A stretch of 64,000 nt of DNA from Thermostichus sp047462415 (lineage in GTDB: Bacteria; Cyanobacteriota; Cyanobacteriia; Thermostichales; Thermostichaceae). The DNA lies in NCBI RefSeq assembly GCF_047462415.1, contig NZ_JANSJE010000008.1, positions 66,724 through 130,723 of the forward strand, given 5' to 3'. Positions 25,893 to 34,470 of this stretch are shown here, one piece after another (within the stretch, counting starts at the first letter, position 1; every line of letters starts with the position of its first letter). Under the pieces are notes generated by a model. It saw only the letters and a list, made by a program, of their open reading frames with translations. It made no database searches and was not told the origin of the DNA. Both the position numbers and the translations under genes were made by a program.

Positions 25893-26384
25893 ATGAGCAT
25901 GAGCGCTCCTGCTGCCCAACCCAACCCTGTCCACTGGGTCTTGATCTTCACCGATCAGATGGGTCGGCGCGGCGTTGTCTTGGACAAGATTTACTACTCG
26001 GTGGGCCGGGCAGCCAGCAACCACATCCGCCTCTGCGACCCTTGTGTTTCGCGAGAGCATGCCCTGATTATCCGCATTCCGGAAGAGAACCGGGCCGGAT
26101 ACGGCTACATGATCTTCGACGGCAGCTCGGCATCCCGCCGCAGCACCAATGGTTTGTTTGTCAATGGGAAACGGGTTTTGTCCCATCGCCTTGAGCTTTT
26201 GGATAAGATAGGCTTCGGCCCGAATGTGACGGCAATTGTGGAGAGCACCGACCGCCTCAGCCCGGAGACGCTAGCGGCTCTCTTGAGGCCGCCGACCCTC
26301 GGCGACAATGTAGCCCTGGCCGGATCCCAGAGAGCAACCTCGAAAGAGACGCCCAGAGAGAACGACGACTTCACCGCCGCTTGA
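25893..26384 (+). CDS. FHA-domain protein
   Basis: 163 residues. One forkhead-associated domain spans about 15-120, with the phosphothreonine-binding residues visible in YYSVGRAASNHIRLCDPCVSREHALII and the later TNGLFVNGKRV turn. FHA domains read phosphothreonine on partners of Ser/Thr kinases. The N-terminal 14 residues and the last 40 are disordered. No kinase gene is adjacent. The longer open frame 25538-26194 on the same strand is a shadow. The methyltransferase gene follows after about 55 bp. Confidence 0.85.
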   Translation: MSMSAPAAQPNPVHWVLIFTDQMGRRGVVLDKIYYSVGRAASNHIRLCDPCVSREHALIIRIPEENRAGYGYMIFDGSSASRRSTNGLFVNGKRVLSHRLELLDKIGFGPNVTAIVESTDRLSPETLAALLRPPTLGDNVALAGSQRATSKETPRENDDFTAA

Positions 26385-26441
26385 TGGGGTGAATGATTCT
26401 CAACCCAGCCCCCTGCCGAGTTTTGGGTTCCTGTGCCTCCC

Positions 26442-27176
26442 ATGCCCCCTGCCCTGAGCGGCTACTGGCAAAATGGCTTCGACCTGGCAGCCCATCTGGG
26501 ATCCTTCCTGGGCCTTGAGGCTGGTGAGCTGCGGGAGAAGCTGCGGCTGGGGCAGCAACAGTTGGCAGAGCTGGGCCGGCGCGACTTCGGCTGGGATCAG
26601 GCAGACGCCTTTTACCGGGATCGGGTGGGATCCGCCTATTTGCTGGACTTGGCCGCTTGGCACCTGAGCAGCACCGACTACATCGGCAATACCCTGCGCC
26701 TGGTGGCCGACCATGCCCGCGGTCTGGTGCTGGATTTTGGCGGTGGCATTGGCACCCACACCATTGGGGCGGCTCTCTGCCCGGCGGTGGAGCAGGTGAT
26801 TTTCTGGGATATCAACCCCATCCATCGGCAGTTTGTGCAACTGCGGGCGGAAAAGCTGGGCCTAGGCGAACGGATCCACTGCCCGGAAACCTTCCCGCAA
26901 GGGATCCCCTTTGACACCGTCATCTGCTTCGATGTACTAGAGCATTTGCCGGATCCGGCAGCGCAGTTGCGTCAGTTTTACGCCTGGCTTAAGCCGGAAG
27001 GCAAATTGTTGATCAACTGGTACTTTTTCAAGGGGTTTAATGGTGAATTTCCTTTTCACCTGGACGATCCGCAAAAAGTCGAGCAATTCTTTCAGGTGTT
27101 GCAAAGCCATTTCTTAGAAGTGTTTCATCCCTATCTCATCACCGCCCGCTGCTACCGTAAGTGGAACAAAAGCTGA
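26442..27176 (+). CDS. Class I SAM-dependent methyltransferase
   Basis: About 244 residues from ATG 26442; GTG 26433 in the same frame is the alternative. The SAM-binding motif I LVLDFGGGIGTHTIGAAL (about 95-112), the acidic residue of motif II in VIFWDINPIHR, and motif IV FDTVICFDVLEHLPDP are clear. An N-terminal helical extension of about 90 residues (GEL REKLRLGQQQLAELGRRDF) precedes the fold. Substrate unknown. It lies downstream of the FHA gene and converges on nrtD across a repeat block. Confidence 0.8.
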   Translation: MPPALSGYWQNGFDLAAHLGSFLGLEAGELREKLRLGQQQLAELGRRDFGWDQADAFYRDRVGSAYLLDLAAWHLSSTDYIGNTLRLVADHARGLVLDFGGGIGTHTIGAALCPAVEQVIFWDINPIHRQFVQLRAEKLGLGERIHCPETFPQGIPFDTVICFDVLEHLPDPAAQLRQFYAWLKPEGKLLINWYFFKGFNGEFPFHLDDPQKVEQFFQVLQSHFLEVFHPYLITARCYRKWNKS

Positions 27177-27239
27177 GGGGAGCGGCAACTGGGATCGCAA
27201 ATCCAATCGCCCAAGCAGGACGAAGTCTCTGCAGTATGG

Positions 27240-27306
27240 TCATTCCAAATAGCAATGAAATGCTTCGTTACTGTCGTGATTGCTACGAACGCTGCCGCGA
27301 ACGCGC
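27240..27306. repeat. Dispersed ~70-bp element, inverted and diverged (copy B)
   Basis: CATTCCAAATAGCAATGAAA followed by a degenerate ACGCTGCCGCGAACGCG. Reading the other strand gives the same blocks as at 7734 and 48811. It directly abuts a REP-like block, as does the 34551 copy. Confidence 0.65.
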
Positions 27307-27307
27307 C

Positions 27308-27434
27308 CCTCTAACTCCCCTCTCCCTCAGGGAGAGGGGCTGGGGGTGAGGGCCTCAGGGAGAGGGGCTGGGGGTGGTCGCGTGAGCGGCGCGGAGCGCT
27401 TGGGCACCTCAGGGAGAGGGGCTGGGGGTGAGGG
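27308..27434. repeat. REP-like palindromes with 28-bp module, convergent junction
   Basis: Three CTCAGGGAGAGGGGCTGGGG units, the first preceded by the inverted CCCCTCTCCC, with the module TGGTCGCGTGAGCGGCGCGG-AGCGCTTG between the second and third. It separates the methyltransferase and nrtD 3' ends. Confidence 0.9.
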
Positions 27435-27446
27435 TTAACTCCCTGA

Positions 27447-28292
27447 TTAGTTCTCCTCATGGGCAAAGCGACGGTAGAGAAAGTCGAGGGCAGAGTTGCG
27501 CAACTCGTAAAATTCCGGCATTTCCATGATGCGCGCGCGGCTGCGCGGTCGCCCAAAGGGGATCGTCAAAATCTCGCCAATATGGGCAGCAGGGCCATTG
27601 GTCATCATCACCACCCGGTCTGCCAGATAAAGAGCCTCGTCGATGTCGTGGGTAATCATCAAAACCGTGCAGCGGTGATCTCGCCAAATGGCCAGCAGCT
27701 CATCCTGCAGCTCTTGCTTGGTAATGGGATCCAAGGCCCCGAAGGGCTCATCCAGCAACAGCACTTCTGGGCGCACCGCCAGCGCGCGGGCAATGGCCAC
27801 TCGCTGCTTCATACCCCCGGAGAGCTGCTTGGGCCGCTTGTGGGCTGCTTCGGCCAAACCCACGAGTTCTAGGTGTTCTTGAACGATTTCCCTTTTCTCT
27901 CTAGGGGATTTATCGGGATAGACCTGGTCCACCACCAAATAAACATTTTCAAAAGCCGTCAGCCAGGGCAGAAGGGAATAGTTTTGGAACACCATCATCC
28001 GATCCGGCCCTGGGGCGGTGATGGGCTGGCCCTTGAGGGTGATGGATCCCGAAGTAGGAGCAGAAAACCCGGCCACCATGTTGATCAAGGTGGACTTGCC
28101 GCAGCCGGAGTGGCCGATGATGCAGACAAATTCGCCGGCGGCCACTTCCAAGTTGACATTTTCTAGCGCCACAAAGGCTCCTGCCGCCGTAAAGTAGGTC
28201 TTGCCCACATTCTGAAGGGAAAGAAGGGGCAGACCTGAGAGGGAAGAGGCTGAAGAAAAGGACAAAGAAGTTAAGCGAGAGTGGGTCATCAT
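27447..28292 (-). CDS. nrtD: Nitrate/nitrite ABC transporter, ATP-binding subunit NrtD
   Basis: 281 residues. ATPase with Walker A GHSGCGKSTLINM, Q-loop VFQNYSLLPWLTAFENV, signature LSGGMKQRVAIARAL, Walker B VLLLDEPFGALD and switch His in MITHDIDEAL. It is closely related to the N-terminal half of NrtC, and the two energise import through NrtB together. Last gene of the nirA-nrtABCD unit, 33 bp after nrtC. The N-terminal 18 residues before LPLLSLQNVGKTYF are Ser-rich and probably dispensable. It ends at a convergent REP-like block that may terminate the operon. Confidence 0.95.
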   Translation of the reverse strand: MMTHSRLTSLSFSSASSLSGLPLLSLQNVGKTYFTAAGAFVALENVNLEVAAGEFVCIIGHSGCGKSTLINMVAGFSAPTSGSITLKGQPITAPGPDRMMVFQNYSLLPWLTAFENVYLVVDQVYPDKSPREKREIVQEHLELVGLAEAAHKRPKQLSGGMKQRVAIARALAVRPEVLLLDEPFGALDPITKQELQDELLAIWRDHRCTVLMITHDIDEALYLADRVVMMTNGPAAHIGEILTIPFGRPRSRARIMEMPEFYELRNSALDFLYRRFAHEEN

Positions 28293-28325
28293 AAAGCCTT
28301 CCAGTTGAGTTCAGTAGAGCAAAAA

Positions 28326-30317
28326 CTAGACCTTGCTGAGGGGGTATTCCTGCAGCTTCAGCTCCTGGCGAATGGCCACCGACTCCAGGTAGTTCAAGGG
28401 ATCCTCGCCATCAAAGCGGGATCCGTCGGCAAAGAGCAAAGCCCCGCGATCGTGGGCCCGATCCGGCAGCCCCAGTTCTCTGGCAGCTAGGGCGTAGGTT
28501 TTGTCATCCAGCACTTGGTCGAGGACAGCAACCCAATTGCGAGGGAAGGGGCAGATGCCCCAGCGAGCCATCTGCGTCAGGATCCAGAGATGCTCCAAGC
28601 GTTCGGGGCAGGTGTTGCGCCCGTTGGCAAACTGGTGGAAACCGACAATCACCTGCGATTCATCGGCAATGCCCCGCTGCAGGATGCCCCTCCACCCCGG
28701 CTCCAGATCGGCTGTGACCACGCCCACATACTGGGGCTGGGCCAGCCACTCCAGGATCTGGGGACGGTGCTGCGGCTGATCGCAGTAGTGACAGGCCTCC
28801 AGCAGCGCCTTGACCAGAGCCACGTGGGTGCGGGGGTAGCTTTGGGCCCAGTCTTGGCGCACCGCCAGGACTTTCTCGATGTGGCTGGGCAAGAGTTCGG
28901 GAGTGGTGGCAACGATAACCCCCACCTGTTCCCGCACAGCGCGGGAGTTCCAGGGTTCGCCCACGCAGTAGCCGTCGATGTTGCCGGCCTTGAGGTGGGC
29001 CACCATCTGCGGCGGCGGGATCACCGTCAACGTCACATCTCGATCCGGATCCACGCCGCCGCTGGCCAGCCAATAGCGCAATAGGAAGTTGTGCATCGAG
29101 GCCGGGTGCACCACCCCCAGCGTATGAACCGTATCGGGAGTTTGGCGGAGGTACTGGCGAAGATCCCAGGGGCTCTGGAAGGCCTGCAGCAGGAGTCGGC
29201 GCCCAAAGGTGATGGCGTTGCCGCCGCGGGAAACAGTAAGCGCAGTTACCAAAGGCACCGGTACCCCGCCCACCCCCAGGGTAGAGGCCAAAGGGATCCC
29301 GGCCACCACCAGGGCTGCATCCAGCCGACCGGAGCGGCTCCCTTCCCAGATGGTTTTCCAGCCCGGCTCCCTGACCAGCGTGACCTGTTCCAGGCCGTAC
29401 TTCTGAAACAGGCCCTTTTCTTGGGCCACCACCAGAGGGGCGCAGTCGTTGAGGGGCACAAAGCCAATTGCCAAGTTGACTTTTTCCAGCCCCCCCTTGG
29501 CGATGGCCACACGGGTAGGAGTTTTCTGGCGGGCCCGCTTTTGCTGGTTGAGAAAGTAGATCATCTCCCCCCGCAGGCTGTAGTACTCGGGGTGATTCAC
29601 CACTTCCAACCGGTGGCGCGGCCGCGGAAACGGGATCCGCAAGATCTGGCCGATGCGGGCCTCCGGGCCATTGGTCAGCAGCACCACCCGATCCGAAAGC
29701 AGAAGCGCCTCATCCACATCGTGGGTAACCAAAATACAGGTGAGCTGCTCCGCCTGGGCAATCTCCATCAGTTGCTCCTGCAGGCTGCCGCGGGTGAGGG
29801 CGTCCAACGCCCCAAACGGCTCATCCAGCAGCAGCACCCGCGGGCGAATGGCCAAAGCCCGGGCAATGGCCACCCGCTGTTTCATCCCCCCCGACAGATG
29901 GGCGGGCCGCTTGTCGGCTGCCCCCTGCAAACCCACGCGGCGGATGTGCTCTTCCACGATGCGGGCTCGCTCTGCTTGGGGAAGGGATCCCAGCACCTCG
30001 TCCACGGCTAGGGCGATGTTTTCCCGCACCGTCAGCCAGGGCAGCAGGGAATAGTTCTGGAACACCACCATGCGCTCCGGGCCGGGCTCCGTCATCTGCC
30101 GGCCTTCCAGCAGCACGCCGCCGCGGGAGGGTTTTTCCAGGCCGGCGATGATGTTGAGGAGGGTGGACTTGCCGCAGCCGGAGTGGCCAATTAGCGAGAC
30201 AAATTCCCCTTTTTGGATCTCCAGATGGATGTCTCTTAGAGCGGGATAAACCTCCCCATTGTCCAGGAAAAAGTCTTTGTCTACATGGTCAACTTCGATG
30301 TAGGGCTGAGTCTTCAT
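28326..30317 (-). CDS. nrtC: Nitrate/nitrite ABC transporter, fused ATPase/binding domain NrtC
   Basis: 663 residues. Residues 1-260 are an ABC ATPase (GHSGCGKSTLLNI, LSGGMKQRVAIARAL, VLLLDEPFGALD). Residues about 280-660 are an NrtA-like solute-binding domain (LAIGFVPLNDCAPLVVAQEK, WLASGGVDPDRDVTLTVIPPP, GYCVGEPWNSRAV) without a signal peptide, so cytoplasmic. In other cyanobacteria this domain mediates inhibition of the transporter by ammonium. The fusion is diagnostic of the NrtC/CmpC type; linkage to nirA points to nitrate and not bicarbonate. It lies 81 bp after nrtB. Confidence 0.95.
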   Translation of the reverse strand: MKTQPYIEVDHVDKDFFLDNGEVYPALRDIHLEIQKGEFVSLIGHSGCGKSTLLNIIAGLEKPSRGGVLLEGRQMTEPGPERMVVFQNYSLLPWLTVRENIALAVDEVLGSLPQAERARIVEEHIRRVGLQGAADKRPAHLSGGMKQRVAIARALAIRPRVLLLDEPFGALDALTRGSLQEQLMEIAQAEQLTCILVTHDVDEALLLSDRVVLLTNGPEARIGQILRIPFPRPRHRLEVVNHPEYYSLRGEMIYFLNQQKRARQKTPTRVAIAKGGLEKVNLAIGFVPLNDCAPLVVAQEKGLFQKYGLEQVTLVREPGWKTIWEGSRSGRLDAALVVAGIPLASTLGVGGVPVPLVTALTVSRGGNAITFGRRLLLQAFQSPWDLRQYLRQTPDTVHTLGVVHPASMHNFLLRYWLASGGVDPDRDVTLTVIPPPQMVAHLKAGNIDGYCVGEPWNSRAVREQVGVIVATTPELLPSHIEKVLAVRQDWAQSYPRTHVALVKALLEACHYCDQPQHRPQILEWLAQPQYVGVVTADLEPGWRGILQRGIADESQVIVGFHQFANGRNTCPERLEHLWILTQMARWGICPFPRNWVAVLDQVLDDKTYALAARELGLPDRAHDRGALLFADGSRFDGEDPLNYLESVAIRQELKLQEYPLSKV

Positions 30318-30398
30318 GATGCTACCTAAGGGATCCCTTGAGATTCATTTTTGAAAAGTGAGCAAACTGTCAGCAGCCAACTCCGGGCTCAGTCCAAC

Positions 30399-31334
30399 CT
30401 AGTGATCCTCGGCAACCACCAGCGAGCCAATCCAAGCCGTAACCCGATCCAACAAAAGGCCAACCAGGCCGACATAGATCAAAGCCACAATAATTTCGCT
30501 GATGCGGGAGCTATTCCAGGCATCCCAAATGAAGAAGCCGATGCCCACCCCGCCAACCAACATTTCTGCAGCCACAATCGCCAGCCAAGAGAGGCCCACC
30601 CCGATGCGCAGGCCGGTAAAGATGTAGGGCACCGTGGCCGGAAAGACAATCTTAAAGAAATACTTCCAGCCGGACATGCGTACAATTCTGGCCACATTGC
30701 GGTAGTCCTGTGGGATCCGCTGTACACCGGCAATGGTGTTGATCAAAATGGGCCAGAGGGCCGTGATGAAGATAACAAAAATGGCGGAGGGGTTGGCATC
30801 GCGAAAGGCGGCCAAAGAAATCGGCAGCCAAGCCAGAGGTGGCACCGTGCGCAACACCTGAACAATGGGATCCAAAGCCTCATGCAGCCAGCGGTTGACC
30901 CCGATCACCATGCCGCCCAAAACCCCCACCAGACTGGCCAAGAAAAACCCAATGAACACCCGCTGCAGGCTGGCCCAGATTTGCCAGAACAGTCCTTTGG
31001 CGTTGCCGCCGTAGTCAAAAAAGGGATCTTTAATGAGGGGATCCCAGGTGTCCTGCCAAACTTGGAGCGGGGTGGGCAGGTTGGCGCCGGGCCGGCTGTA
31101 GAGGATTTGCCAGAGCAGGAGCACGATGAAAATTGCCGTAGCGGGCAAGAGAATGCGGCGCAGCGCTTGATGGATCCGGACTCGTTGCCTCCAAGCGGAT
31201 CCAGAGCTCGTGGCAGAAGGGATCCCGGCCTGGGCCTGAAGAGAGGCACCTTGGCTCAGCAGCCAACGGCCTAAGCGGATGAGCAAAGGGAAGAGGTGGC
31301 AGCCCACCTTCAAGGCAAAGTGGAGAAGATGCAT
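30399..31334 (-). CDS. nrtB: Nitrate/nitrite ABC transporter, permease NrtB
   Basis: 311 residues. An inner-membrane permease with six helices, including ILLPATAIFIVLLLWQILY, and the EAA-like coupling loop ALDPIVQVLRTVPPLAWLPISLAAF. The LQRVFIGFFLASLVGVLGGMV helix and C-terminal AEMLVGGVGIGFFIWDAWN are typical of the nitrate/taurine permease class. The first 60 residues (MHLLHFALKVGCHLFPLLIR) are longer than usual, and an internal start is possible. It is separated from nrtA by 147 bp containing a strong hairpin. Confidence 0.93.
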   Translation of the reverse strand: MHLLHFALKVGCHLFPLLIRLGRWLLSQGASLQAQAGIPSATSSGSAWRQRVRIHQALRRILLPATAIFIVLLLWQILYSRPGANLPTPLQVWQDTWDPLIKDPFFDYGGNAKGLFWQIWASLQRVFIGFFLASLVGVLGGMVIGVNRWLHEALDPIVQVLRTVPPLAWLPISLAAFRDANPSAIFVIFITALWPILINTIAGVQRIPQDYRNVARIVRMSGWKYFFKIVFPATVPYIFTGLRIGVGLSWLAIVAAEMLVGGVGIGFFIWDAWNSSRISEIIVALIYVGLVGLLLDRVTAWIGSLVVAEDH

Positions 31335-31443
31335 AGTTTGCTGAGAGTAGGGCTATGGTCAAAGTCAGCGTAGGGAAAGTGCAAGAGAGAAGAGGTTTAA
31401 TTTGAACCTGTCTGGGGGCTCTTAGGGAAATCTCTCGGACAGG

Positions 31444-31468
31444 GGGCTTGCAGGTGTTCTGCAAGCCC
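31444..31468 (-). promoter_or_regulatory. Strong stem-loop in the nrtA-nrtB gap
   Basis: Perfect 10-bp arms GGGCTTGCAG and CTGCAAGCCC around a 5-nt loop, starting 13 nt past the nrtA stop on the transcribed strand. No T-run follows, so complete termination is unlikely. Partial attenuation or 3'-end protection of nrtA mRNA is my inference. Confidence 0.6.
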
Positions 31469-31481
31469 TGGAAGGAGCAGG

Positions 31482-32786
31482 CTAGGCCAGCTTCTTGATG
31501 GCCAATTTCTCCAGATAGGCAGCCGGATTTTCGGGGTCGAACTTGACCCCATCGAAGAAGGTTTCCACGCCGCGAGAGGTGCTGGGGGGAATGGCGGCCT
31601 CTTGGCCAATGGCTTTGGCGGCCTCGCGCCAGAGATCTTCTCGGTTGACCTTGTCCACCAGGGCTTTGGTATCCGTGTCGGCGGGCAGATAGCCCCAGCG
31701 GATGTCTTCGGTCAGGAACCAAAGGTCGTGGCTCTTGAAGGGGTAGGAAGCATTGTCTTGCCAGAACTTCATCAGGTGGGGGCTGTTTTGCACCACTTTG
31801 CCGGTGCCGTAGTCAAAGGTGCCTTTGGCGCGACCCAAGATATCGGCCACAGGAACCCCCAGCCAGCGGCGGTCGCCGATGATCCGGCACATTTCCTCTT
31901 TGTTCTCCATTTGGTCGCACCAGATCTGGGCTTCTTGCACCGCCTTCAACAGCGCCAAGGTGGCTTTCGGGTGGGCATCCACCCAGTCAGCCCGCAGAGC
32001 AAAGGCTTTCTCAGGATGGCGATTCCACAGCTCGCCGGTGGTGAGGGCGGTATAGCCCTCTTTTTGGTTCACCAGTTGAGCATTCCAAGGCTCGCCCACA
32101 CAGAAGGCTTCCATCGTTTTGGATTTCATGTTGGCCACCATCTGGGGGGGCGGCACCACAATGACAGAGACATCGCCATTGGGATCGATCCCGCCGGCGG
32201 CCAGCCAGTAGCGCATCCACAGGTCGTGGGTGCCGCCGGGGAAGGTTACCGCGCATTTGGGATCCCTGCCGGCAGCTCGCGCTTCCGCAAACTTGGCTTT
32301 GAGGGGGGAACTATCCAGGCCAATTTGCAAATCCCGGTACTCGTTGGCAATGCTGATGCACTGACCGTCCAAGTTCAGGCGGGCCAGAATGTACATCGGT
32401 ACCGGCTTGCCATCGGTAACTTTGCCGGTGGTGATGAGATAGGGCATGGGGGTGAGAATGTGCGCCCCATCGATGCCGCCAGCAGCGGATCCCAGCACCA
32501 AGTTGTCGCGGGTGGTGCCCCAAGAGGCCTGCTTGACCACCTCCACGTCCTTCATGCCGTACTTGTCAAAAAACCCCTTCTCTTTGGCGATGATCAGGGG
32601 GGCGGCGTCGGTGAGAGCAATGAACCCCAGCTTGGCCCGCGGGGTCTCGGGAGTATCGGCCTGGGCCACCCAGTAGCCCTGACCCAAAGATTGCGATTGG
32701 GCGCGTGGGATCCCAGCCGCGGCTGCTCCTGCTGCCAGGGCGGCTGCCCCGGCCAAAAATTGGCGACGGGAGAACAGTTTAGACAT
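31482..32786 (-). CDS. nrtA: Nitrate/nitrite-binding lipoprotein-type protein NrtA
   Basis: 434 residues from ATG 32786, with GGAGGTTCCG directly upstream; an ATG 12 nt earlier is less well placed. The N-terminus has a twin-arginine-like signal, SRRQFLAGAAALAAGAAAAG. The mature protein has the NrtA/CmpA fold markers LGFIALTDAAPLIIAKEKGF, MKDVEVVKQASWGTTRDN, WLAAGGIDPNGDVSVIVVPP and FCVGEPWNAQLV. It is the high-affinity periplasmic binding component and would be the most abundant subunit. CmpA, a bicarbonate-binding paralogue, is the alternative, but adjacency to nirA favours nitrate. Confidence 0.95.
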   Translation of the reverse strand: MSKLFSRRQFLAGAAALAAGAAAAGIPRAQSQSLGQGYWVAQADTPETPRAKLGFIALTDAAPLIIAKEKGFFDKYGMKDVEVVKQASWGTTRDNLVLGSAAGGIDGAHILTPMPYLITTGKVTDGKPVPMYILARLNLDGQCISIANEYRDLQIGLDSSPLKAKFAEARAAGRDPKCAVTFPGGTHDLWMRYWLAAGGIDPNGDVSVIVVPPPQMVANMKSKTMEAFCVGEPWNAQLVNQKEGYTALTTGELWNRHPEKAFALRADWVDAHPKATLALLKAVQEAQIWCDQMENKEEMCRIIGDRRWLGVPVADILGRAKGTFDYGTGKVVQNSPHLMKFWQDNASYPFKSHDLWFLTEDIRWGYLPADTDTKALVDKVNREDLWREAAKAIGQEAAIPPSTSRGVETFFDGVKFDPENPAAYLEKLAIKKLA

Positions 32787-32846
32787 CGGAACCTCCAAGA
32801 TTTTGAACGACGCAGAGAGAAAACCTTCCCCAGACTTGGCCCCTAC

Positions 32847-34400
32847 TTAGCAAGCCATCACGGGGGAAGAAGCAGTTTGAGCAGCCGATGGACGCTGGCG
32901 CGGCCTGGCCCCGAAGTGCTCAATCAGCAGCTCCACCAAGACGGGCTTGAGGTCTTCGCAAGGGATCCCTCGACGCACACATTCGCCCAGCTTGGCGTCT
33001 TTGCCCACTTCTCCCCCCATGTAGATGTCCACCGCTTCCACCGGCTTGCCGTCCTTGCGGGCGGTGGTGCCCATTAGGCCGATATCGGCCACCTGGGGCT
33101 GGCCGCAGGAGTTGGGGCAGCCCGTCCAGTGGATGCGCACCGTCTGCGGGATCTCCAGCTCGGCTTCCAGCTCTTCCATTAGAGCCACAGCGCGGTTTTT
33201 GGTCTCGATGAGGGCAAAGTTGCAGAACTGGTTGCCCGTGCAGGACACCAGCCCCCGCTGCAAGGGCCCTGGGTTGGGGGAGAACTTTTTCAAGAGCGGC
33301 TCTTTAAGCAGCGGCGCCACCCGCGAATCGGGCACATTGGGGATGAGCACGTTCTGCTCCACCGTCAGCCGCAGCTCCCCGGAGCCGTATACCTCCGCTA
33401 GGCGGGCCAGCTCCATCATCTCCAGGGCATTCAGCCGTCCCACCGGCACGTGCAGGCCAACGAAGTTCAAGCCCGGCTGCTTCTGGGCATGCACCCCCAG
33501 GAGATCCCGCTTCTGCCAGACCACCTCATCTTTTTCCGCCGCTCTGGACAGCGGATGGCCGATCTGCCGCTCCACAGCCGCCCGAAACTTCTCCAGGCCC
33601 CACTCGTCAATGAGCCACATCAGCCGCGCCTTCTGCCGGTTGGCCCGCAGGCCGTGATCCCGGTAGACCAGCAGCACCGCCTCGCACAGAGGAACCACAT
33701 CGCGCGGATCCACCCAGACATCCAGCCCGATGGCCTCGGCACAGCGGCGGGCCGAAAAAAAGCCCCCCACCAAGACGTTGAAGCCCAGCTTGCCCGCTTT
33801 GAAGGCCGGCACAAAGGCCAGGTCGTTGATCTCCGCATGAACGGAGTTGTCGCGACAACCGCAGATGGCGATGTTAAACTTACGCGGCAGATTGGTGAAG
33901 GAAGGGTTGCCCTCGCCGTTGTTGGTTACCATGTCCTGCACCTTGCGGGTGAGGCCGCGCACGTCAATCAGCTCATCTGGGTCAATGCCCGCAAGGGGGG
34001 ATCCCGTAATGTTGCGCACATTGTCCATGCCCGACTGGATGCTGGTTAGGCCCACCTCCTTCAAGTAGCCCAAGATCTGGGGCATCTCCTCGATGGGGAT
34101 GCCGCGCAGTTGCAAGTTCTGCCGGGTGGTGATGTCGGCTACGCCATCTTTTCCATAGGGATGGATGATCGCCGCCAACATCCGCATCTGGCCGCTGGTC
34201 AGGATCCCATTGGGCAGGCGCAGCCGCAGCATAAACTGGCCGGGCGTGCGCTTGCGAAAGAAGATCCCCAGCCACTTGAGGCGGTGATCCCGGTCGTCTT
34301 CAGGGATGTTCTCCCAGCCCATGCGGGCAAACGCTTCCAGCTCGGCTTTGACCGCCAGCCCGTCCTTTTCGCTTTTGAGGCGCTCAAATTGGTTCGCCAT
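32847..34400 (-). CDS. nirA: Ferredoxin-nitrite reductase
   Basis: 517 residues. NirA reduces nitrite to ammonium with six electrons from ferredoxin, using sirohaem and a [4Fe-4S] cluster. The four cluster cysteines are in CTGNQFCNFA and TGCPNSCGQPQ (C-terminal half). Two ferrodoxin-like half domains and the sirohaem-binding FMLRLRLPNGILTSGQ and DITTRQNLQLRGIPIEEMP segments are present. It is the first gene of nirA-nrtABCD, with nrtA starting 60 bp downstream. It has an NtcA-type promoter 20-70 bp upstream. The 491-aa open frame on the other strand (31602-33077) is a shadow. Confidence 0.96.
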   Translation of the reverse strand: MANQFERLKSEKDGLAVKAELEAFARMGWENIPEDDRDHRLKWLGIFFRKRTPGQFMLRLRLPNGILTSGQMRMLAAIIHPYGKDGVADITTRQNLQLRGIPIEEMPQILGYLKEVGLTSIQSGMDNVRNITGSPLAGIDPDELIDVRGLTRKVQDMVTNNGEGNPSFTNLPRKFNIAICGCRDNSVHAEINDLAFVPAFKAGKLGFNVLVGGFFSARRCAEAIGLDVWVDPRDVVPLCEAVLLVYRDHGLRANRQKARLMWLIDEWGLEKFRAAVERQIGHPLSRAAEKDEVVWQKRDLLGVHAQKQPGLNFVGLHVPVGRLNALEMMELARLAEVYGSGELRLTVEQNVLIPNVPDSRVAPLLKEPLLKKFSPNPGPLQRGLVSCTGNQFCNFALIETKNRAVALMEELEAELEIPQTVRIHWTGCPNSCGQPQVADIGLMGTTARKDGKPVEAVDIYMGGEVGKDAKLGECVRRGIPCEDLKPVLVELLIEHFGARPRQRPSAAQTASSPVMAC

Positions 34401-34415
34401 CGTCGCTGCCGTAGG

Positions 34416-34429
34416 GTAACACCGGCTAC
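34416..34429. promoter_or_regulatory. Second GTAN8TAC motif over the nirA -10 and start region
   Basis: GTAACACCGGCTAC on the plus strand, a perfect palindromic NtcA consensus. It overlaps the -10 box at 34428-34433 by two bases and covers the predicted transcription start, a position expected for repression and not activation. It may be chance. Confidence 0.45.
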
Positions 34430-34433
34430 CTTA
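34428..34433 (-). promoter_or_regulatory. -10 box of the nirA operon promoter
   Basis: TAAGGT on the minus strand fits the TAN3T form used by NtcA-activated promoters. It lies exactly 23 bp after the NtcA half-site TAC. The start point would be near 34421, about 20 nt before the nirA ATG. Confidence 0.75.
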
Positions 34434-34456
34434 GCGATGGCCAACCGTTAACTTTG

Positions 34457-34470
34457 GTATTTGCCATTAC
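34457..34470 (-). promoter_or_regulatory. NtcA-binding site of the nirA-nrtABCD promoter
   Basis: GTAATGGCAAATAC on the minus strand, a perfect GTAN8TAC. Known NtcA class II promoters place this site about 22-23 bp before the -10 box, as found here. It predicts activation by NtcA/2-oxoglutarate under nitrogen limitation. A small palindrome TTGTAACAA follows upstream at 34474-34482. Confidence 0.82.

Noticed and set aside
25538..26194. 218-codon plus-strand frame upstream of the FHA gene
   Set aside because: Overlaps the FHA gene in another frame and has no family features.
27447..32786. nrtABCD as the bicarbonate transporter cmpABCD
   Set aside because: The proteins are homologous, but nirA is the first gene of the same unit and the promoter is NtcA-type.
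31602..33077. 491-codon open frame on the plus strand
   Set aside because: It is antisense to nrtA and nirA, both certain genes; it has no recognisable motif and reflects high-GC codon bias.
32847..34400. nirA as a sulfite reductase
   Set aside because: Sirohaem reductases are similar, but linkage to nrtABCD, the NtcA promoter and length of 517 residues favour nitrite reductase.
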